20,720 nucleotides of DNA from Bacteroidales bacterium (GTDB taxonomy: Bacteria; Bacteroidota; Bacteroidia; Bacteroidales; ML635J-15). The notes below the pieces were generated by a model. That model was not told where the DNA came from. It worked only from the letters and a program-made list of their open reading frames with translations, and made no database searches. The stretch spans positions 1 to 20,720 of the forward strand of contig JALOAQ010000048.1 in the NCBI GenBank assembly GCA_023228725.1, given 5' to 3'. The position numbers and the translations under genes are program-made. Shown one piece after another: positions 1-8,504 of the stretch. Numbering within the stretch: the first letter of the stretch is position 1; each line of letters opens with the position of its first letter.

Positions 1-1
1 G

Positions 2-397
2 GCTACAGCTCTATCGCTTAGTTGGGCTTTACACTTAGAAATTATTAAAAATTCTAAATTCAAATATTTTAATGAAATATGGTCTGTTTATAATGACCAC
101 CCTAAAGGAGCTTCAAAAAATTACGACATTATTGAGTTTAAGAAAAACAACATTAAAGTTTTAGAAAATTTATTAAAAGATTCTGCTTGGGAATATTATA
201 ATTACGAGATTTATAATACTATTTGTAATGAATATAGGTTTATTTTAAAATCAAAAACTGAATTAGAAAAGCCACGAAAAGAATACATTAATTCATTAAA
301 GGAATATGAGAAATATCTAAAACTTTCCAAAAAACTGAATTTATCCCAACTCAAAAAAGACTATTACTATGTGCGGAATAACGGGTTGGTGGAGTAA
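2..397 (+). CDS. 3' end of an unrecognised protein, truncated by the window edge
   Basis: Frame 2 is open from the window edge to a TAA at 395-397 and gives about 131 residues (from ATALSLSWALHLEI to RNNGLVE). The other two forward frames hit stops within the first 40 bases. Composition is rich in Lys, Asn, Tyr and Glu, like the genes downstream. The first 15 residues look helical and hydrophobic; the rest is charged and probably soluble. I see no catalytic motif and cannot assign a family. Its last 29 bases overlap the start of the asparagine synthetase in another frame, so the two genes are probably translationally coupled and belong to the same surface-polysaccharide operon. Role unknown. 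Confidence 0.7.
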   Translation, partial: ATALSLSWALHLEIIKNSKFKYFNEIWSVYNDHPKGASKNYDIIEFKKNNIKVLENLLKDSAWEYYNYEIYNTICNEYRFILKSKTELEKPRKEYINSLKEYEKYLKLSKKLNLSQLKKDYYYVRNNGLVE

Positions 398-2150
398 AAA
401 CTCAAAAATTAATAAAGATTTATTTCACTCTATGCGTGATTCTTTAATACATAGAGGACCAGATGGTTTTGATTCTTATTTTAGCTATGACGAAAAATTA
501 GCTCTTGGACACAGAAGATTATCTTTTAATGATTTGAGTGATTCTGCAATTCAGCCAATGAGTAATGAAAAGAAAAATATTTTTTTGACTTTTAACGGAG
601 AAATTTATAATTATAAAAAATTAAGAAAAATATTAGAGGCAAATTCTCATGAATTTAAGTCAAACTCAGATAGTGAAGTTATAATTCATGCTTACGAAGA
701 ATGGGGAATAAAGTTTTTAGAAAAAATTGACGGAATGTTTGCTTTTGCAATTTGGGACGAAAACTCTCAAAAACTATTACTTGCAAGAGACAGATTTGGA
801 ATTAAGCCTTTATACTATTTTCTTGATAAAGAAAATTTTATTTTTGCCTCTGAAATAAAAGCAATTATTAAAAACAATGACATAAAAAGAGAAATCAATA
901 AAAAATCTTTAAGCGAATACTTTATATATAGGTATATTCCTTCGCCAAACACAATTTTTCAAAATATTTTTAAAATTCCTCCTGCTCATTATTTAGAAAT
1001 AGACAAAGATTTTAATATTTCACAAAAAAAATATTTTGAAATTAAAATTGACAATCAAAAACAAAGAAAAAACAAGTTAATTAAAGAAGTTGAAAATCTT
1101 ATTAAAGAATCCATAAAAGAGCAAACAGATTCTGAAATTGAAATTGCTAGTTTTTTAAGTGGAGGCTTTGATTCTTCAATTTTAGTAAAATATTTTTCAG
1201 AAATAAAACAAGGAATAAATACTTTTTCTATTGGCTTCAAAAATTGGGAAAAGTCAGAACATAAATATGCAGAAAAAGTATCAGAAATTTATAAAACTAA
1301 TCATTTTACGGAAATTTTAACCCCGGACAGCCTTAATATTCTTGATGAATTAATGTATTATTACGATGAACCAATTGCCGACATTTCAATAATACCTACA
1401 TATTTTGCTTGTAAATTAGCTTCAACAAAAAATAAAAGCATTTTATCAGGCGAAGGTGGAGATGAGTTTTTTGCAGGCTATAGTTGGCACAAAGAATATT
1501 TATGGGAAGTTTCAAGGCCTGAAATTAAAAATGCTAAAAAATGGAATTGGGATTTACCAATAAATAATTTCGACATTGATTCTTACTCAAAAGCAATGGC
1601 AATGGGTGAATTTGACAAAAAAGAATTAAAATTTTTGCTGAATAAAAATTATCACGAAGATATACCAACTGACACACAAGAATTTTACAAAAAATATTTT
1701 GACCCCAAAACAAGCAAAGCTAAACGCTTTCAAATAATTGATACTAAGGCATTTATGGGCGAATTGGTATTAACTAAAATGGATAGAGCCAGCATGGCAA
1801 ATTCCCTAGAAGTTAGATTACCATTTTTAAAAAAAGAAATATGTGAAAAAATGTTTAGCCTAGACCCAAAAATGTATTTTAATAAGAAAAAGCAAAAAAT
1901 AATTCTTTATAAGCTATTAAAAAAAGACTTACCCAAAGATATTTTAAATCGTAAAAAACAAGGATTTACAGGACCAGATGAATATTATATGAATTTTGAC
2001 TTTTATCAAAAGGCTTTAAAAAACTCAAAATTAGTTGAAGAAAATATAATTAATCAATCAGCTATAAATCATTATATTAAACAAAAAGACCATTGGCGTT
2101 TATGGAAAATATTAGTTTTGGAAAAATGGTTTGAAAAATGGATGACATAA
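369..2150 (+). CDS. asnB: Asparagine synthetase, glutamine-hydrolysing (AsnB type)
   Basis: This 593-residue cytoplasmic enzyme should move ammonia from glutamine to an ATP-activated carboxylate, classically aspartate to asparagine. The N-terminal Ntn-type glutaminase domain starts with the nucleophile Cys2 in MCGITGW, which fixes the start. RGPDG (29-33) and FNGEIYNY (75-82) follow. The synthetase domain has the ATP pyrophosphatase loop SGGFDSS (264-270), GEGGDEFF (361-368) and a C-terminal DRASMANSLEVRLPF stretch. Length is within the family range, and no key residue seems missing. It overlaps the upstream gene by 29 bp and lies 12 bp before a glycosyltransferase. In surface-polysaccharide loci AsnB homologues often amidate sugar carboxylates, so an amidated uronic acid is as plausible a product as free asparagine. 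Family assignment is firm; the substrate is inferred. Confidence 0.93.
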   Translation: MCGITGWWSKNSKINKDLFHSMRDSLIHRGPDGFDSYFSYDEKLALGHRRLSFNDLSDSAIQPMSNEKKNIFLTFNGEIYNYKKLRKILEANSHEFKSNSDSEVIIHAYEEWGIKFLEKIDGMFAFAIWDENSQKLLLARDRFGIKPLYYFLDKENFIFASEIKAIIKNNDIKREINKKSLSEYFIYRYIPSPNTIFQNIFKIPPAHYLEIDKDFNISQKKYFEIKIDNQKQRKNKLIKEVENLIKESIKEQTDSEIEIASFLSGGFDSSILVKYFSEIKQGINTFSIGFKNWEKSEHKYAEKVSEIYKTNHFTEILTPDSLNILDELMYYYDEPIADISIIPTYFACKLASTKNKSILSGEGGDEFFAGYSWHKEYLWEVSRPEIKNAKKWNWDLPINNFDIDSYSKAMAMGEFDKKELKFLLNKNYHEDIPTDTQEFYKKYFDPKTSKAKRFQIIDTKAFMGELVLTKMDRASMANSLEVRLPFLKKEICEKMFSLDPKMYFNKKKQKIILYKLLKKDLPKDILNRKKQGFTGPDEYYMNFDFYQKALKNSKLVEENIINQSAINHYIKQKDHWRLWKILVLEKWFEKWMT

Positions 2151-2162
2151 ATTATATACTTT

Positions 2163-3359
2163 ATGAATAAATTTGTTTTTGTAGTTTGCGGAGGAAAAGA
2201 ACATATTGAAGAGTTAAATTTTTCATTAAAATTTTTACGTAAGTATTCTAAAAATGAAATAATTGTTCTTAGCGATTTAAAACGAAATGAAATAAAAATT
2301 AAACACAATAATATTATTCAAGTTGATACGCCTGAAAATTTTGACAATCATCAAGCCAGTATTTTTATAAAAACAGGTTTAAATAAATTTTTACCTAAAG
2401 CTCATAATTATTGTTATTTAGATGGAGATATTGTGGCAATTAATGAAAAAGTTGATGAAATTTTTAATTTTTATAAACCACCCATTACTTTTGCAAAAGA
2501 TCATTGCGTTTTTGAAGAATTTTCGCCTCATGCCATGAACTGCAAATGTATAGAGGAAGATGCTAAAAAAGAAAATATTTTCAATGAAAAATTATCTGAG
2601 CTTTTTGGAAAAATAAACCTCACAAATCCAAAAATTCAAAAACAGTCTGAATTATTACTAAAAACTTTTGAAAAATTAAGAAAAAAACCAATAAAATATT
2701 TTTTTACAAATGTTTCTTATTTATTTAAAAGATATATTTTTCCAATCAAAAAATTTAGCTTAAATGGATTTATATTTTTAAAGTTTAACAAGTGTTGGTA
2801 TAATAAGGAAAACGAAATAATATTATTCGATTATCCATATTATGAAAATAAATTATGGGGTAAAGCAGGAATAAGATTTAATGCTAAAGGTAATTTCTGG
2901 GAGACTAAAGAAGGTGAAAAATACGAATTTAAAGTTCCAAAATGTTCACATTTAAGCGAATATTTAAAAAAAGAATATGGTATTAAAATTCCTAATAACT
3001 GGCAACACTGGAACGGAGGTGTATTTTTATTTAATGACGAATCTGAAGAGTTTTTAAATTATTGGCAAGAAATCACAATTAAAGAGTTTTCAAACCCTTA
3101 TACAAAAACACGCGACCAAGGCACTTTAGCTTTAAGTGTTTGGAAATTTGGTTTAGAAAATCATACAAATATTCCTGAAGAATTTAATTGGATTTGTGAA
3201 TTTGCAAATAATGATATTGCTTGGCATAAAAATCTTGGATATACAAAAAATGGTTTTAAAAGTGAATTCAAGCCTATCTTACTCCACATTTACCATGAAT
3301 GGGGAAATAAAGATTGGAGTATTTGGCAATCTGTAGCAAAAGAAAATCTAAATACATAA
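2163..3359 (+). CDS. Putative glycosyltransferase with GT-A-like fold
   Basis: A 398-residue soluble protein with no signal peptide or clear membrane segment. It opens with a beta strand (KFVFVVCGG). YLDGDIVAI carries a DxD-type motif, Asp87-Gly-Asp89, of the kind that binds a divalent metal and nucleotide-sugar. NNWQHWNGGVFLFN (about 278-291) resembles the acceptor-side N-G-G segment of GT8-like enzymes, and LLHIYHEWG (373-381) supplies a late histidine. These are features of nucleotide-diphospho-sugar transferases, but I cannot name the CAZy family with confidence. It starts 12 bp after asnB on the same strand, so it probably adds a sugar in the same surface polysaccharide. Donor and linkage cannot be read from the sequence. 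Confidence 0.62.
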   Translation: MNKFVFVVCGGKEHIEELNFSLKFLRKYSKNEIIVLSDLKRNEIKIKHNNIIQVDTPENFDNHQASIFIKTGLNKFLPKAHNYCYLDGDIVAINEKVDEIFNFYKPPITFAKDHCVFEEFSPHAMNCKCIEEDAKKENIFNEKLSELFGKINLTNPKIQKQSELLLKTFEKLRKKPIKYFFTNVSYLFKRYIFPIKKFSLNGFIFLKFNKCWYNKENEIILFDYPYYENKLWGKAGIRFNAKGNFWETKEGEKYEFKVPKCSHLSEYLKKEYGIKIPNNWQHWNGGVFLFNDESEEFLNYWQEITIKEFSNPYTKTRDQGTLALSVWKFGLENHTNIPEEFNWICEFANNDIAWHKNLGYTKNGFKSEFKPILLHIYHEWGNKDWSIWQSVAKENLNT

Positions 3360-3406
3360 TTTTAAAACAAGTAGATTTTTTATTTACTTTACATAAATTT
3401 TAAATC

Positions 3407-4180
3407 ATGCTAATAAATTTTTCAAAATATCAAGGAGCCGGAAATGATTTCATCATTATTAATATGCTTGAAAATAAATTTGAATTGAGCCAAAAACAAA
3501 TAAAATTTTTATGCGATAGAAGATTTGGAATTGGCGGCGATGGGCTTATGCTAGTTTTAAAAAACGATCATTCTGATTTTTATATGCAGTATTTTAATTC
3601 TGACGGAAAAGAAGGAACAATGTGCGGAAACGGTGGAAGATGTATTGCAAAATTTGCATATATGAATGAAATTTCAAATCAAGAGGTGAATTTTTTAGCT
3701 ATAGACGGAAAACATCAAGCTAAAATCAATAAAAACTCGGTTTCACTTTCAATGAATAATGTTAATGAAATAAAAGTTTATGAAGACGGATATTTTTTAG
3801 ATACTGGCTCGCCACATTTTGTTAGTTTTGTTCAGAATATAAATTCTATTAATATAAAAGAAGAGGGCAGGAAAATTTCAGACCAAGCAAGATTTTATCC
3901 AAATAGAACAAATGTAAATTTTGTAGAAATTCAAATTAACAAAATTCTTATATCCACATTTGAAAGAGGAGTTGAAGATGAAACCTTAGCTTGTGGAACA
4001 GGTAGTATAGCTTCTGCTTTGGCACTACATTATTCAAACAAAATAAATTCAGAAGAAATTACATTAAGTGCAAAAGGTGGGGAACTAAAAGTTAGTTTTA
4101 ATTATAAAAACAAAACTTACCAAAATATAATTTTAGAAGGTCTTGCTGAATTAGTTTTTGAAGGAAAGATAAATATATAA
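3407..4180 (+). CDS. dapF: Diaminopimelate epimerase
   Basis: Converts LL- to meso-diaminopimelate in the cytoplasm, the penultimate step of lysine synthesis and the source of the peptidoglycan cross-linking residue. At 257 residues it is slightly short of the usual 270 or so but complete. The two catalytic cysteines are present: Cys73 in MCGNGGRC and Cys196 in ACGTGS, the acid/base pair that needs no cofactor. The KYQGAGNDF start, the FGIGGDGLM segment and ERGVEDETLACGTG are family hallmarks. It follows the glycosyltransferase by 47 bp and may be read from the same transcript, since I find no convincing promoter in the gap. It is a housekeeping gene next to polysaccharide genes and is convergent with the lipoprotein gene. 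Confidence 0.96.
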   Translation: MLINFSKYQGAGNDFIIINMLENKFELSQKQIKFLCDRRFGIGGDGLMLVLKNDHSDFYMQYFNSDGKEGTMCGNGGRCIAKFAYMNEISNQEVNFLAIDGKHQAKINKNSVSLSMNNVNEIKVYEDGYFLDTGSPHFVSFVQNINSINIKEEGRKISDQARFYPNRTNVNFVEIQINKILISTFERGVEDETLACGTGSIASALALHYSNKINSEEITLSAKGGELKVSFNYKNKTYQNIILEGLAELVFEGKINI

Positions 4181-4214
4181 AAAAACGCCAACTTAGAAAA
4201 TCTAGCTGACGTTT
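4181..4214 (-). terminator. Intrinsic terminator of the lipoprotein gene
   Basis: An imperfect inverted repeat has arms at 4184-4196 and 4202-4213 around a 5-base loop. Read on the minus strand, AACGTCAGCTAG pairs with CTAAGTTGGCGTT using two G-U pairs and one bulge, and a run of seven U follows. Read on the plus strand the same positions become A-C mismatches and the U run is short. The structure therefore serves mainly the minus-strand gene, although it also lies directly after dapF and might work weakly in both directions. Confidence 0.7.
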
Positions 4215-4233
4215 TGAAAATATTCACTAAACC

Positions 4234-5130
4234 TTATCTTGGTATGTATGTTTCGGTTACTCTATCAACTTGTCCGTTTTTAGTAACGTTTAATTCTAAA
4301 ACAATTTTAGTAATAGTACGCGATTCTCCTAAAAACTCAATTCTAGAAAGTGGAATATCATTTATATCTGCTACACCACTAATATAAACTTTATTATTTA
4401 AAGCGTCTTCGTAATGTTGAGCATCAATCTTCAAATAAGTATAATTATAAATTTCATTCATAGCAGGTGTATAGGTCATATTAGAATAATAAGCAGTGCT
4501 TGGGTCGTTTTTTTTGCCAATATAACCGTATCTTTCATCAAAAACAGATGGAGAAAGTTCTGGTGAGAACAAATCTGCATTAACTTTAAAATAAGTGCTT
4601 TTATTATCCCATTTATGCGCATAAACTTTATTAAATCTCAATCGACCTGCAACTCTAGAATCCGCTGTAATACTAGAAGTATAAGTAGTATCTTTAACGT
4701 GCATGGCCTTTCTTGATATTGTGTAAGCACCAATATAAGCTTCTGATACATTAGCAATTCTAAAAGGGCGTTCGTTATAGCCCACATTTCCTGCTAAATC
4801 TTTAGCTGTATAAGTTAATTTTGCAAATTCATCAAGAGTTCCCCTAGTACTTCTCAAATATCCTTCTTTATTTGCAGGAAAAACATTTGCACTATCATTA
4901 GTAACTATAATATCAGAACTTTTTGTAGAATTATCTTCAACAAAAACTCCGGGGTCTTTATATTTTGACCACAATAATAAAGTTGTGTCTTTATCTGCGC
5001 CATGCAAAACATCGCCGGCAGGGTCTAAAACATAAACTTTTGGTCCTTGAGTATCTTCAGGAGTACAAGATTGAAAAGACAGACTTGCCAATATAAACAA
5101 TAAAATACCTATGCTAAATACTTTTTTCAT
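4234..5130 (-). CDS. Secreted lipoprotein with DUF5011-like Ig domain
   Basis: A 298-residue exported protein starting MKKVFSIGIL, with a hydrophobic signal segment and a lipobox-like SFQSC whose Cys22 would be lipidated. Residues about 30-125 look like a DUF5011/HYR immunoglobulin-like domain: DPAGDVLHGADKD, then KDPGVFVEDN, and ending TYTAKDLAGNVGYNERPF. The C-terminal half (about 126-298) starts with AYIGAYTISRK and appears to be an all-beta domain that I do not recognise. The reading frame is open 21 codons further up, to an ATG at 5193, but that would precede the signal peptide and lie upstream of the promoter -7 element at 5182-5189, so I prefer 5130. A terminator follows the gene. It is probably surface- or periplasm-anchored and structural or adhesive; no enzyme motif is visible. 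Confidence 0.83.
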   Translation of the reverse strand: MKKVFSIGILLFILASLSFQSCTPEDTQGPKVYVLDPAGDVLHGADKDTTLLLWSKYKDPGVFVEDNSTKSSDIIVTNDSANVFPANKEGYLRSTRGTLDEFAKLTYTAKDLAGNVGYNERPFRIANVSEAYIGAYTISRKAMHVKDTTYTSSITADSRVAGRLRFNKVYAHKWDNKSTYFKVNADLFSPELSPSVFDERYGYIGKKNDPSTAYYSNMTYTPAMNEIYNYTYLKIDAQHYEDALNNKVYISGVADINDIPLSRIEFLGESRTITKIVLELNVTKNGQVDRVTETYIPR

Positions 5131-5181
5131 AATATTCTCTTTTAAAATATTTGTAAAAATACTAAAATTTAATTTAAAATG

Positions 5182-5211
5182 CAAATATATCATGAAATTA
5201 TTGTGTTCAAA
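5182..5211 (-). promoter_or_regulatory. Bacteroidota-type promoter of the lipoprotein gene
   Basis: On the minus strand TTTG (5211-5208) is followed after 18 bp by TATATTTG (5189-5182), a full match to the TTTG / TAnnTTTG consensus of the Bacteroidota primary sigma factor. Transcription should begin near 5175, giving a leader of about 45 bases before the ATG at 5130. This supports the shorter start and gives the gene its own promoter, separate from the protease upstream. Confidence 0.75.
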
Positions 5212-5229
5212 ATAAAAAACTAAAAAAAA

Positions 5230-7839
5230 TTACTGTTTAACTAATTTTTTTGTTGTTCCAGAGCTTAAAAAGTGAACAAAATAAATTCCTTCAAATAAAT
5301 TATCAAGTTTTATTTCACTTATTTCATCATTAAGTTCCTGATTTATCACTAGTCTTCCGCTTAAATCAAATATTTTTATTATTTCCTTACTTTCATAAAT
5401 CTTAATTAAAATAAGATTTCTAGCAGGATTAGGAAAAATCTCCGGTTCTTTAATTAAAAATTGGTTGTTGTAAATTGAATTATTATTCAAATCATCAATA
5501 CTTATCTCGTCAATATATAAGACAGAACCATTATCATTTTTAGTTCTAAACCTTATCAAAACTTTTTCGCCAAAGAAATCGCTTAAATTTATTTTAACAG
5601 TATCAAACTCTGCTGCTTCAACAGGTTTATAAAACTTTGATATTGAATTTCCTTCGACAGTTGCCATATTTTGTCCTCCATTTGCAAACAAAACTTCATT
5701 AAAATTCAATCCGCAATCTGTGCTTAGTTCAACAATTAAACTATCATTATAAACATGATAAAGTTTAGCTTTATATGCGTAAGTAAAATTTAAAAATACA
5801 GAATCATTTTCTGTGGGTATAGAAATTTCAGGCAAATATAAATCATCTATATTCCAATCTTTTGGGAAATAATCATGAAAATTTAGTCCCACAGCTTTAT
5901 GTTCATCATTTTCGCCCCAATTTAAAATTGACCAAGTATTCCTAGAATCAGGATTAATTACTAAAAATTCAGATTCTTTCAAATTTGAAATATTTTCAAA
6001 ATTTTGATAATATGCGTAATTAACTTGGTTTGCTAAAAATAATTTTGAATTAAAAGCATTATTAAATCTATCAAATTCAGTAATATTTTCTAATGGTTTC
6101 ACAATTCCATGTATATAATTTTCACCTTTAGATAATTCAACACCTGAGTTCAAAAATTCAAAACTATTTCCAGAACTAATACTCAGGTCAAGAATTGAGT
6201 CGCAAATCAAAACTTCATTAAGATAAAGTTTAATATTAAAACCATTAATTTGATTTTCGCCAAGATTATTAATTTTAACTTTAATATTTACAATTTTATC
6301 ATCATTACAAACAAACTTTTGATTTGGAGAGATTAGTTCTAAACTTAAATCATATTCATTTGTAATTGGTGGCACAGCGGTATAAGTATTTGATAAATAA
6401 TCAAAAGCTGCTAGAAGATCAATCATTCCATTTCCATAAACATTATCTTCACCCTCTTCGCCTAAATCAATAGCCGTTTCATATAGTGCAAGTTTTAGCT
6501 CATAAGCCGAAGCCATTGGAAAAGCTTCAGCTAAAAGCAATAAAGCTCCAGATACATGAGGGCATGCCATAGAAGTTCCTTGCAAATAAGCATAGGAATC
6601 AGTACCAACAGCAGATCTCACAGAAACGCCAGGAGCAACAAGTTCAGGTTTAATTTTCAATCTACCTTCTTCTTCAACGCAAGGCGATGGACCACGACTT
6701 GAAAAATCTGCAATTTTAAAAGTTTCATTATTTCCATTTACAGCTCCAATAGACATAGGATTTACAAGATTAAAAGCCAACATAGCAGGAAAACCGTTAG
6801 TTTCAGCACCAGGACCTTCGTTACCTGCAGAAAAAGGAGAACAAATTCCTGCTGTTTCTAAAACAACTAATATTTCCGCTTCCGGCAAATCACAAGCTCC
6901 AAAAGCAAGAGCCAAATTATAATTATAACCCCAAGAATTATTTATTACTCGTGGCACATCATCTGTTGTGCTTTCATCACCATCAGGATTTAAAACCCAC
7001 TCAAAAACATCCATAAAATCGGTTGGTGTCAATAAATCTGAGTCGCTACTTGCTACAGGATCGCTAGCTATCCATTTTGCATTAAAAGCAAGTCCAATTG
7101 TATCGTTTGTAGCTCTATCTAAACCTAAAACTGTTCCAGTTGTGTGAGTTCCGTGACTTGAAGCAGCGTTATCAACTGGTTCGGGGCTACGAACTCCATA
7201 CCAAGACTGACTTAAGGGGAAATTATTTCCTGCAAAATTATCTGAAATAGCTGGATGACTAGGATGCACACCTGTATCCATACTCAAAAATAAAATATTA
7301 CGCCCTGTATATCCTTTTTCCCAAAGTTTATGTGCATTTATTGCTTTTAAACCTAACTCAGCACCACCAACCTGCTTAGCTTTAGAATTTTCAAGTTTTT
7401 CTGATTCAATAATTTTATATCTTGGAGAGTTTATATCAATAAAACGAACTGAATTATGTTCTGATAAATAATAAATAAATTCTGTTTTAATTTCAATATT
7501 TACCATATTAATACTGCGATAAAACTTAATGTTTTTTACTGCTCTTGAATCTTTATTTAAAATAAAATCTAAATATTGCGAAAATTCACTTATAGAAATT
7601 TCTGCATTTTTATTCAATAAATTATTTACGGATTTGACTCTTAAATCAAAACTTGCTTTTTTAGCGTCTAAGTCATTTGCTAAATCATAGATATTATAAA
7701 TTGAATGAAAATAAATATTTATGTCCAAATAATCTGTGTTCTTTTGACCTAAAGCTGAAACTAAAGCAGGTGAAAACATAGATTGGGACAACAAACTACT
7801 ATATATAAAAAGTGTAAAAACAAAAAGTAAAGTTTTCAT
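5230..7839 (-). CDS. Subtilisin-like (S8) serine protease with T9SS sorting domain
   Basis: An 869-residue secreted endopeptidase. A signal peptide (1-20, MKTLLFVFTLFIYSSLLSQS) precedes a propeptide-like region (about 21-160). The S8 domain (about 165-480) carries the full catalytic set: Asp188 in SMDTG, His229 in SHGTH, oxyanion Asn340 in SAGNEG and Ser423 in GTSMACPHVSG. Residues about 495-600 look like a CARDB-type beta domain. Residues about 605-785 resemble a jelly-roll/MAM-like module with a DSVFLNF strand and an IDEISIDD end. The last 70 residues, from FPNPARN to TTKKLVKQ, are a type A C-terminal sorting signal that sends the protein through the type IX system to the cell surface or medium. 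Its job may be protein degradation or processing of other exported proteins. No key residue is missing. Confidence 0.93.
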   Translation of the reverse strand: MKTLLFVFTLFIYSSLLSQSMFSPALVSALGQKNTDYLDINIYFHSIYNIYDLANDLDAKKASFDLRVKSVNNLLNKNAEISISEFSQYLDFILNKDSRAVKNIKFYRSINMVNIEIKTEFIYYLSEHNSVRFIDINSPRYKIIESEKLENSKAKQVGGAELGLKAINAHKLWEKGYTGRNILFLSMDTGVHPSHPAISDNFAGNNFPLSQSWYGVRSPEPVDNAASSHGTHTTGTVLGLDRATNDTIGLAFNAKWIASDPVASSDSDLLTPTDFMDVFEWVLNPDGDESTTDDVPRVINNSWGYNYNLALAFGACDLPEAEILVVLETAGICSPFSAGNEGPGAETNGFPAMLAFNLVNPMSIGAVNGNNETFKIADFSSRGPSPCVEEEGRLKIKPELVAPGVSVRSAVGTDSYAYLQGTSMACPHVSGALLLLAEAFPMASAYELKLALYETAIDLGEEGEDNVYGNGMIDLLAAFDYLSNTYTAVPPITNEYDLSLELISPNQKFVCNDDKIVNIKVKINNLGENQINGFNIKLYLNEVLICDSILDLSISSGNSFEFLNSGVELSKGENYIHGIVKPLENITEFDRFNNAFNSKLFLANQVNYAYYQNFENISNLKESEFLVINPDSRNTWSILNWGENDEHKAVGLNFHDYFPKDWNIDDLYLPEISIPTENDSVFLNFTYAYKAKLYHVYNDSLIVELSTDCGLNFNEVLFANGGQNMATVEGNSISKFYKPVEAAEFDTVKINLSDFFGEKVLIRFRTKNDNGSVLYIDEISIDDLNNNSIYNNQFLIKEPEIFPNPARNLILIKIYESKEIIKIFDLSGRLVINQELNDEISEIKLDNLFEGIYFVHFLSSGTTKKLVKQ

Positions 7840-7856
7840 AATACAAATATTTTGTT

Positions 7857-7864
7857 CAAAAATA
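7857..7864 (-). promoter_or_regulatory. Promoter -7 element of the protease gene
   Basis: The minus strand reads TATTTTTG here, a perfect TAnnTTTG match, 18 bp before the protease ATG at 7839. No TTG is found at the usual distance upstream, so only half of the promoter is convincing. Confidence 0.5.
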
Positions 7865-7905
7865 ATAAAAACAAATTTATAAAATTACATTATTACAAAA
7901 TTTTA

Positions 7906-7913
7906 TATCTTTA
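7906..7913 (+). promoter_or_regulatory. Possible -7 element of the beta-barrel gene
   Basis: TATCTTTA differs from TAnnTTTG in the last base and lies 18 bp before the ATG at 7932. No -33 element is clear. Position rather than sequence quality is the main argument. With the element at 7857 it would make a compact divergent promoter region. Confidence 0.35.
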
Positions 7914-7931
7914 CATTCAAATTTTCTTAAA

Positions 7932-8504
7932 ATGAAAAAAACTTTATTATTATTTATTTTATCAATAATTAGTCTATCCTTATTTTCCCAAGTTGAAGAA
8001 CCTAAGGATAATCCTCGGGGAGAAGGTTTTGGGGCAATAATGATAAATTTTAGAAATTTAGACAATAAACTTGCTTTATACACAGGTGGAGGTGGAGGTT
8101 TTGTAGTAAAAGATTTTAGAATAGGAGCTTTTTTTAATGGAATTTCAAATTCTTTTTCCAAATCCGATTCAATTTATACTAATTATAAACTTGGTTGTGC
8201 CCAAGGAGGCTTATGGTTTGGCTATCCATTTTTTAAAAAGCATGCTTTACATGGACTAGCAGAAATGAAGTTTAGTCTTGGAAACACAAAACTAATAAAC
8301 ACCAATTTTCAACAAACTGACACAAAAATATTCTGGGGTTTTAATCCTTCTTTAGCAATAGAATATGATATTATTGACATTTTAAAAGTTGCAATTGGTG
8401 TTGAATATCAATATAGTTATTTTCCTAAACCCCCTGACTTATATCCAGCATCTGCTTTTTCTTCACCAGGGGTTTTTGTTTCTATAAAATTAGGAAGTTT
8501 TTAA
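7932..8504 (+). CDS. Small outer-membrane beta-barrel-like protein
   Basis: A 190-residue exported protein. MKKTLLLFILSIISLSLFSQ is a typical signal peptide with likely cleavage around residue 20. The mature part has alternating strands rich in Gly and aromatic residues (GGGGGFVVKDFRIGAFFNG, GLWFGYPFF, VAIGVEYQYSYF) and ends in a strand with terminal Phe (FVSIKLGSF), as expected for a C-terminal beta signal. This suggests a porin-family-like eight-stranded barrel of the kind abundant in Bacteroidota, with no specific function readable. It is divergent from the protease with a 92-bp gap, and its last 15 bases overlap the 3' end of the minus-strand O-antigen ligase-like gene. Confidence 0.72.
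   Translation: MKKTLLLFILSIISLSLFSQVEEPKDNPRGEGFGAIMINFRNLDNKLALYTGGGGGFVVKDFRIGAFFNGISNSFSKSDSIYTNYKLGCAQGGLWFGYPFFKKHALHGLAEMKFSLGNTKLINTNFQQTDTKIFWGFNPSLAIEYDIIDILKVAIGVEYQYSYFPKPPDLYPASAFSSPGVFVSIKLGSF

Noticed and set aside
3365..3395. A short AAGTA / TACTT hairpin between the glycosyltransferase and dapF
   Set aside because: Five weak pairs and no following U tract; neither a terminator nor a promoter can be supported in this 47-bp gap.
7879..7906. An 8-bp inverted repeat ATAAAATT / AATTTTAT with a 12-base spacer between the protease and the beta-barrel gene
   Set aside because: It consists only of A and T in a very AT-rich gap, where arms of this length are expected by chance; it has no U run suited to a terminator and no second copy.
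7877..8161. A 94-codon minus-strand open frame opposite the beta-barrel gene, with a Pro-rich stretch
   Set aside because: The Pro run is the antisense of the Gly-rich GGGGG segment of the real gene, which has a signal peptide and barrel pattern on the plus strand.
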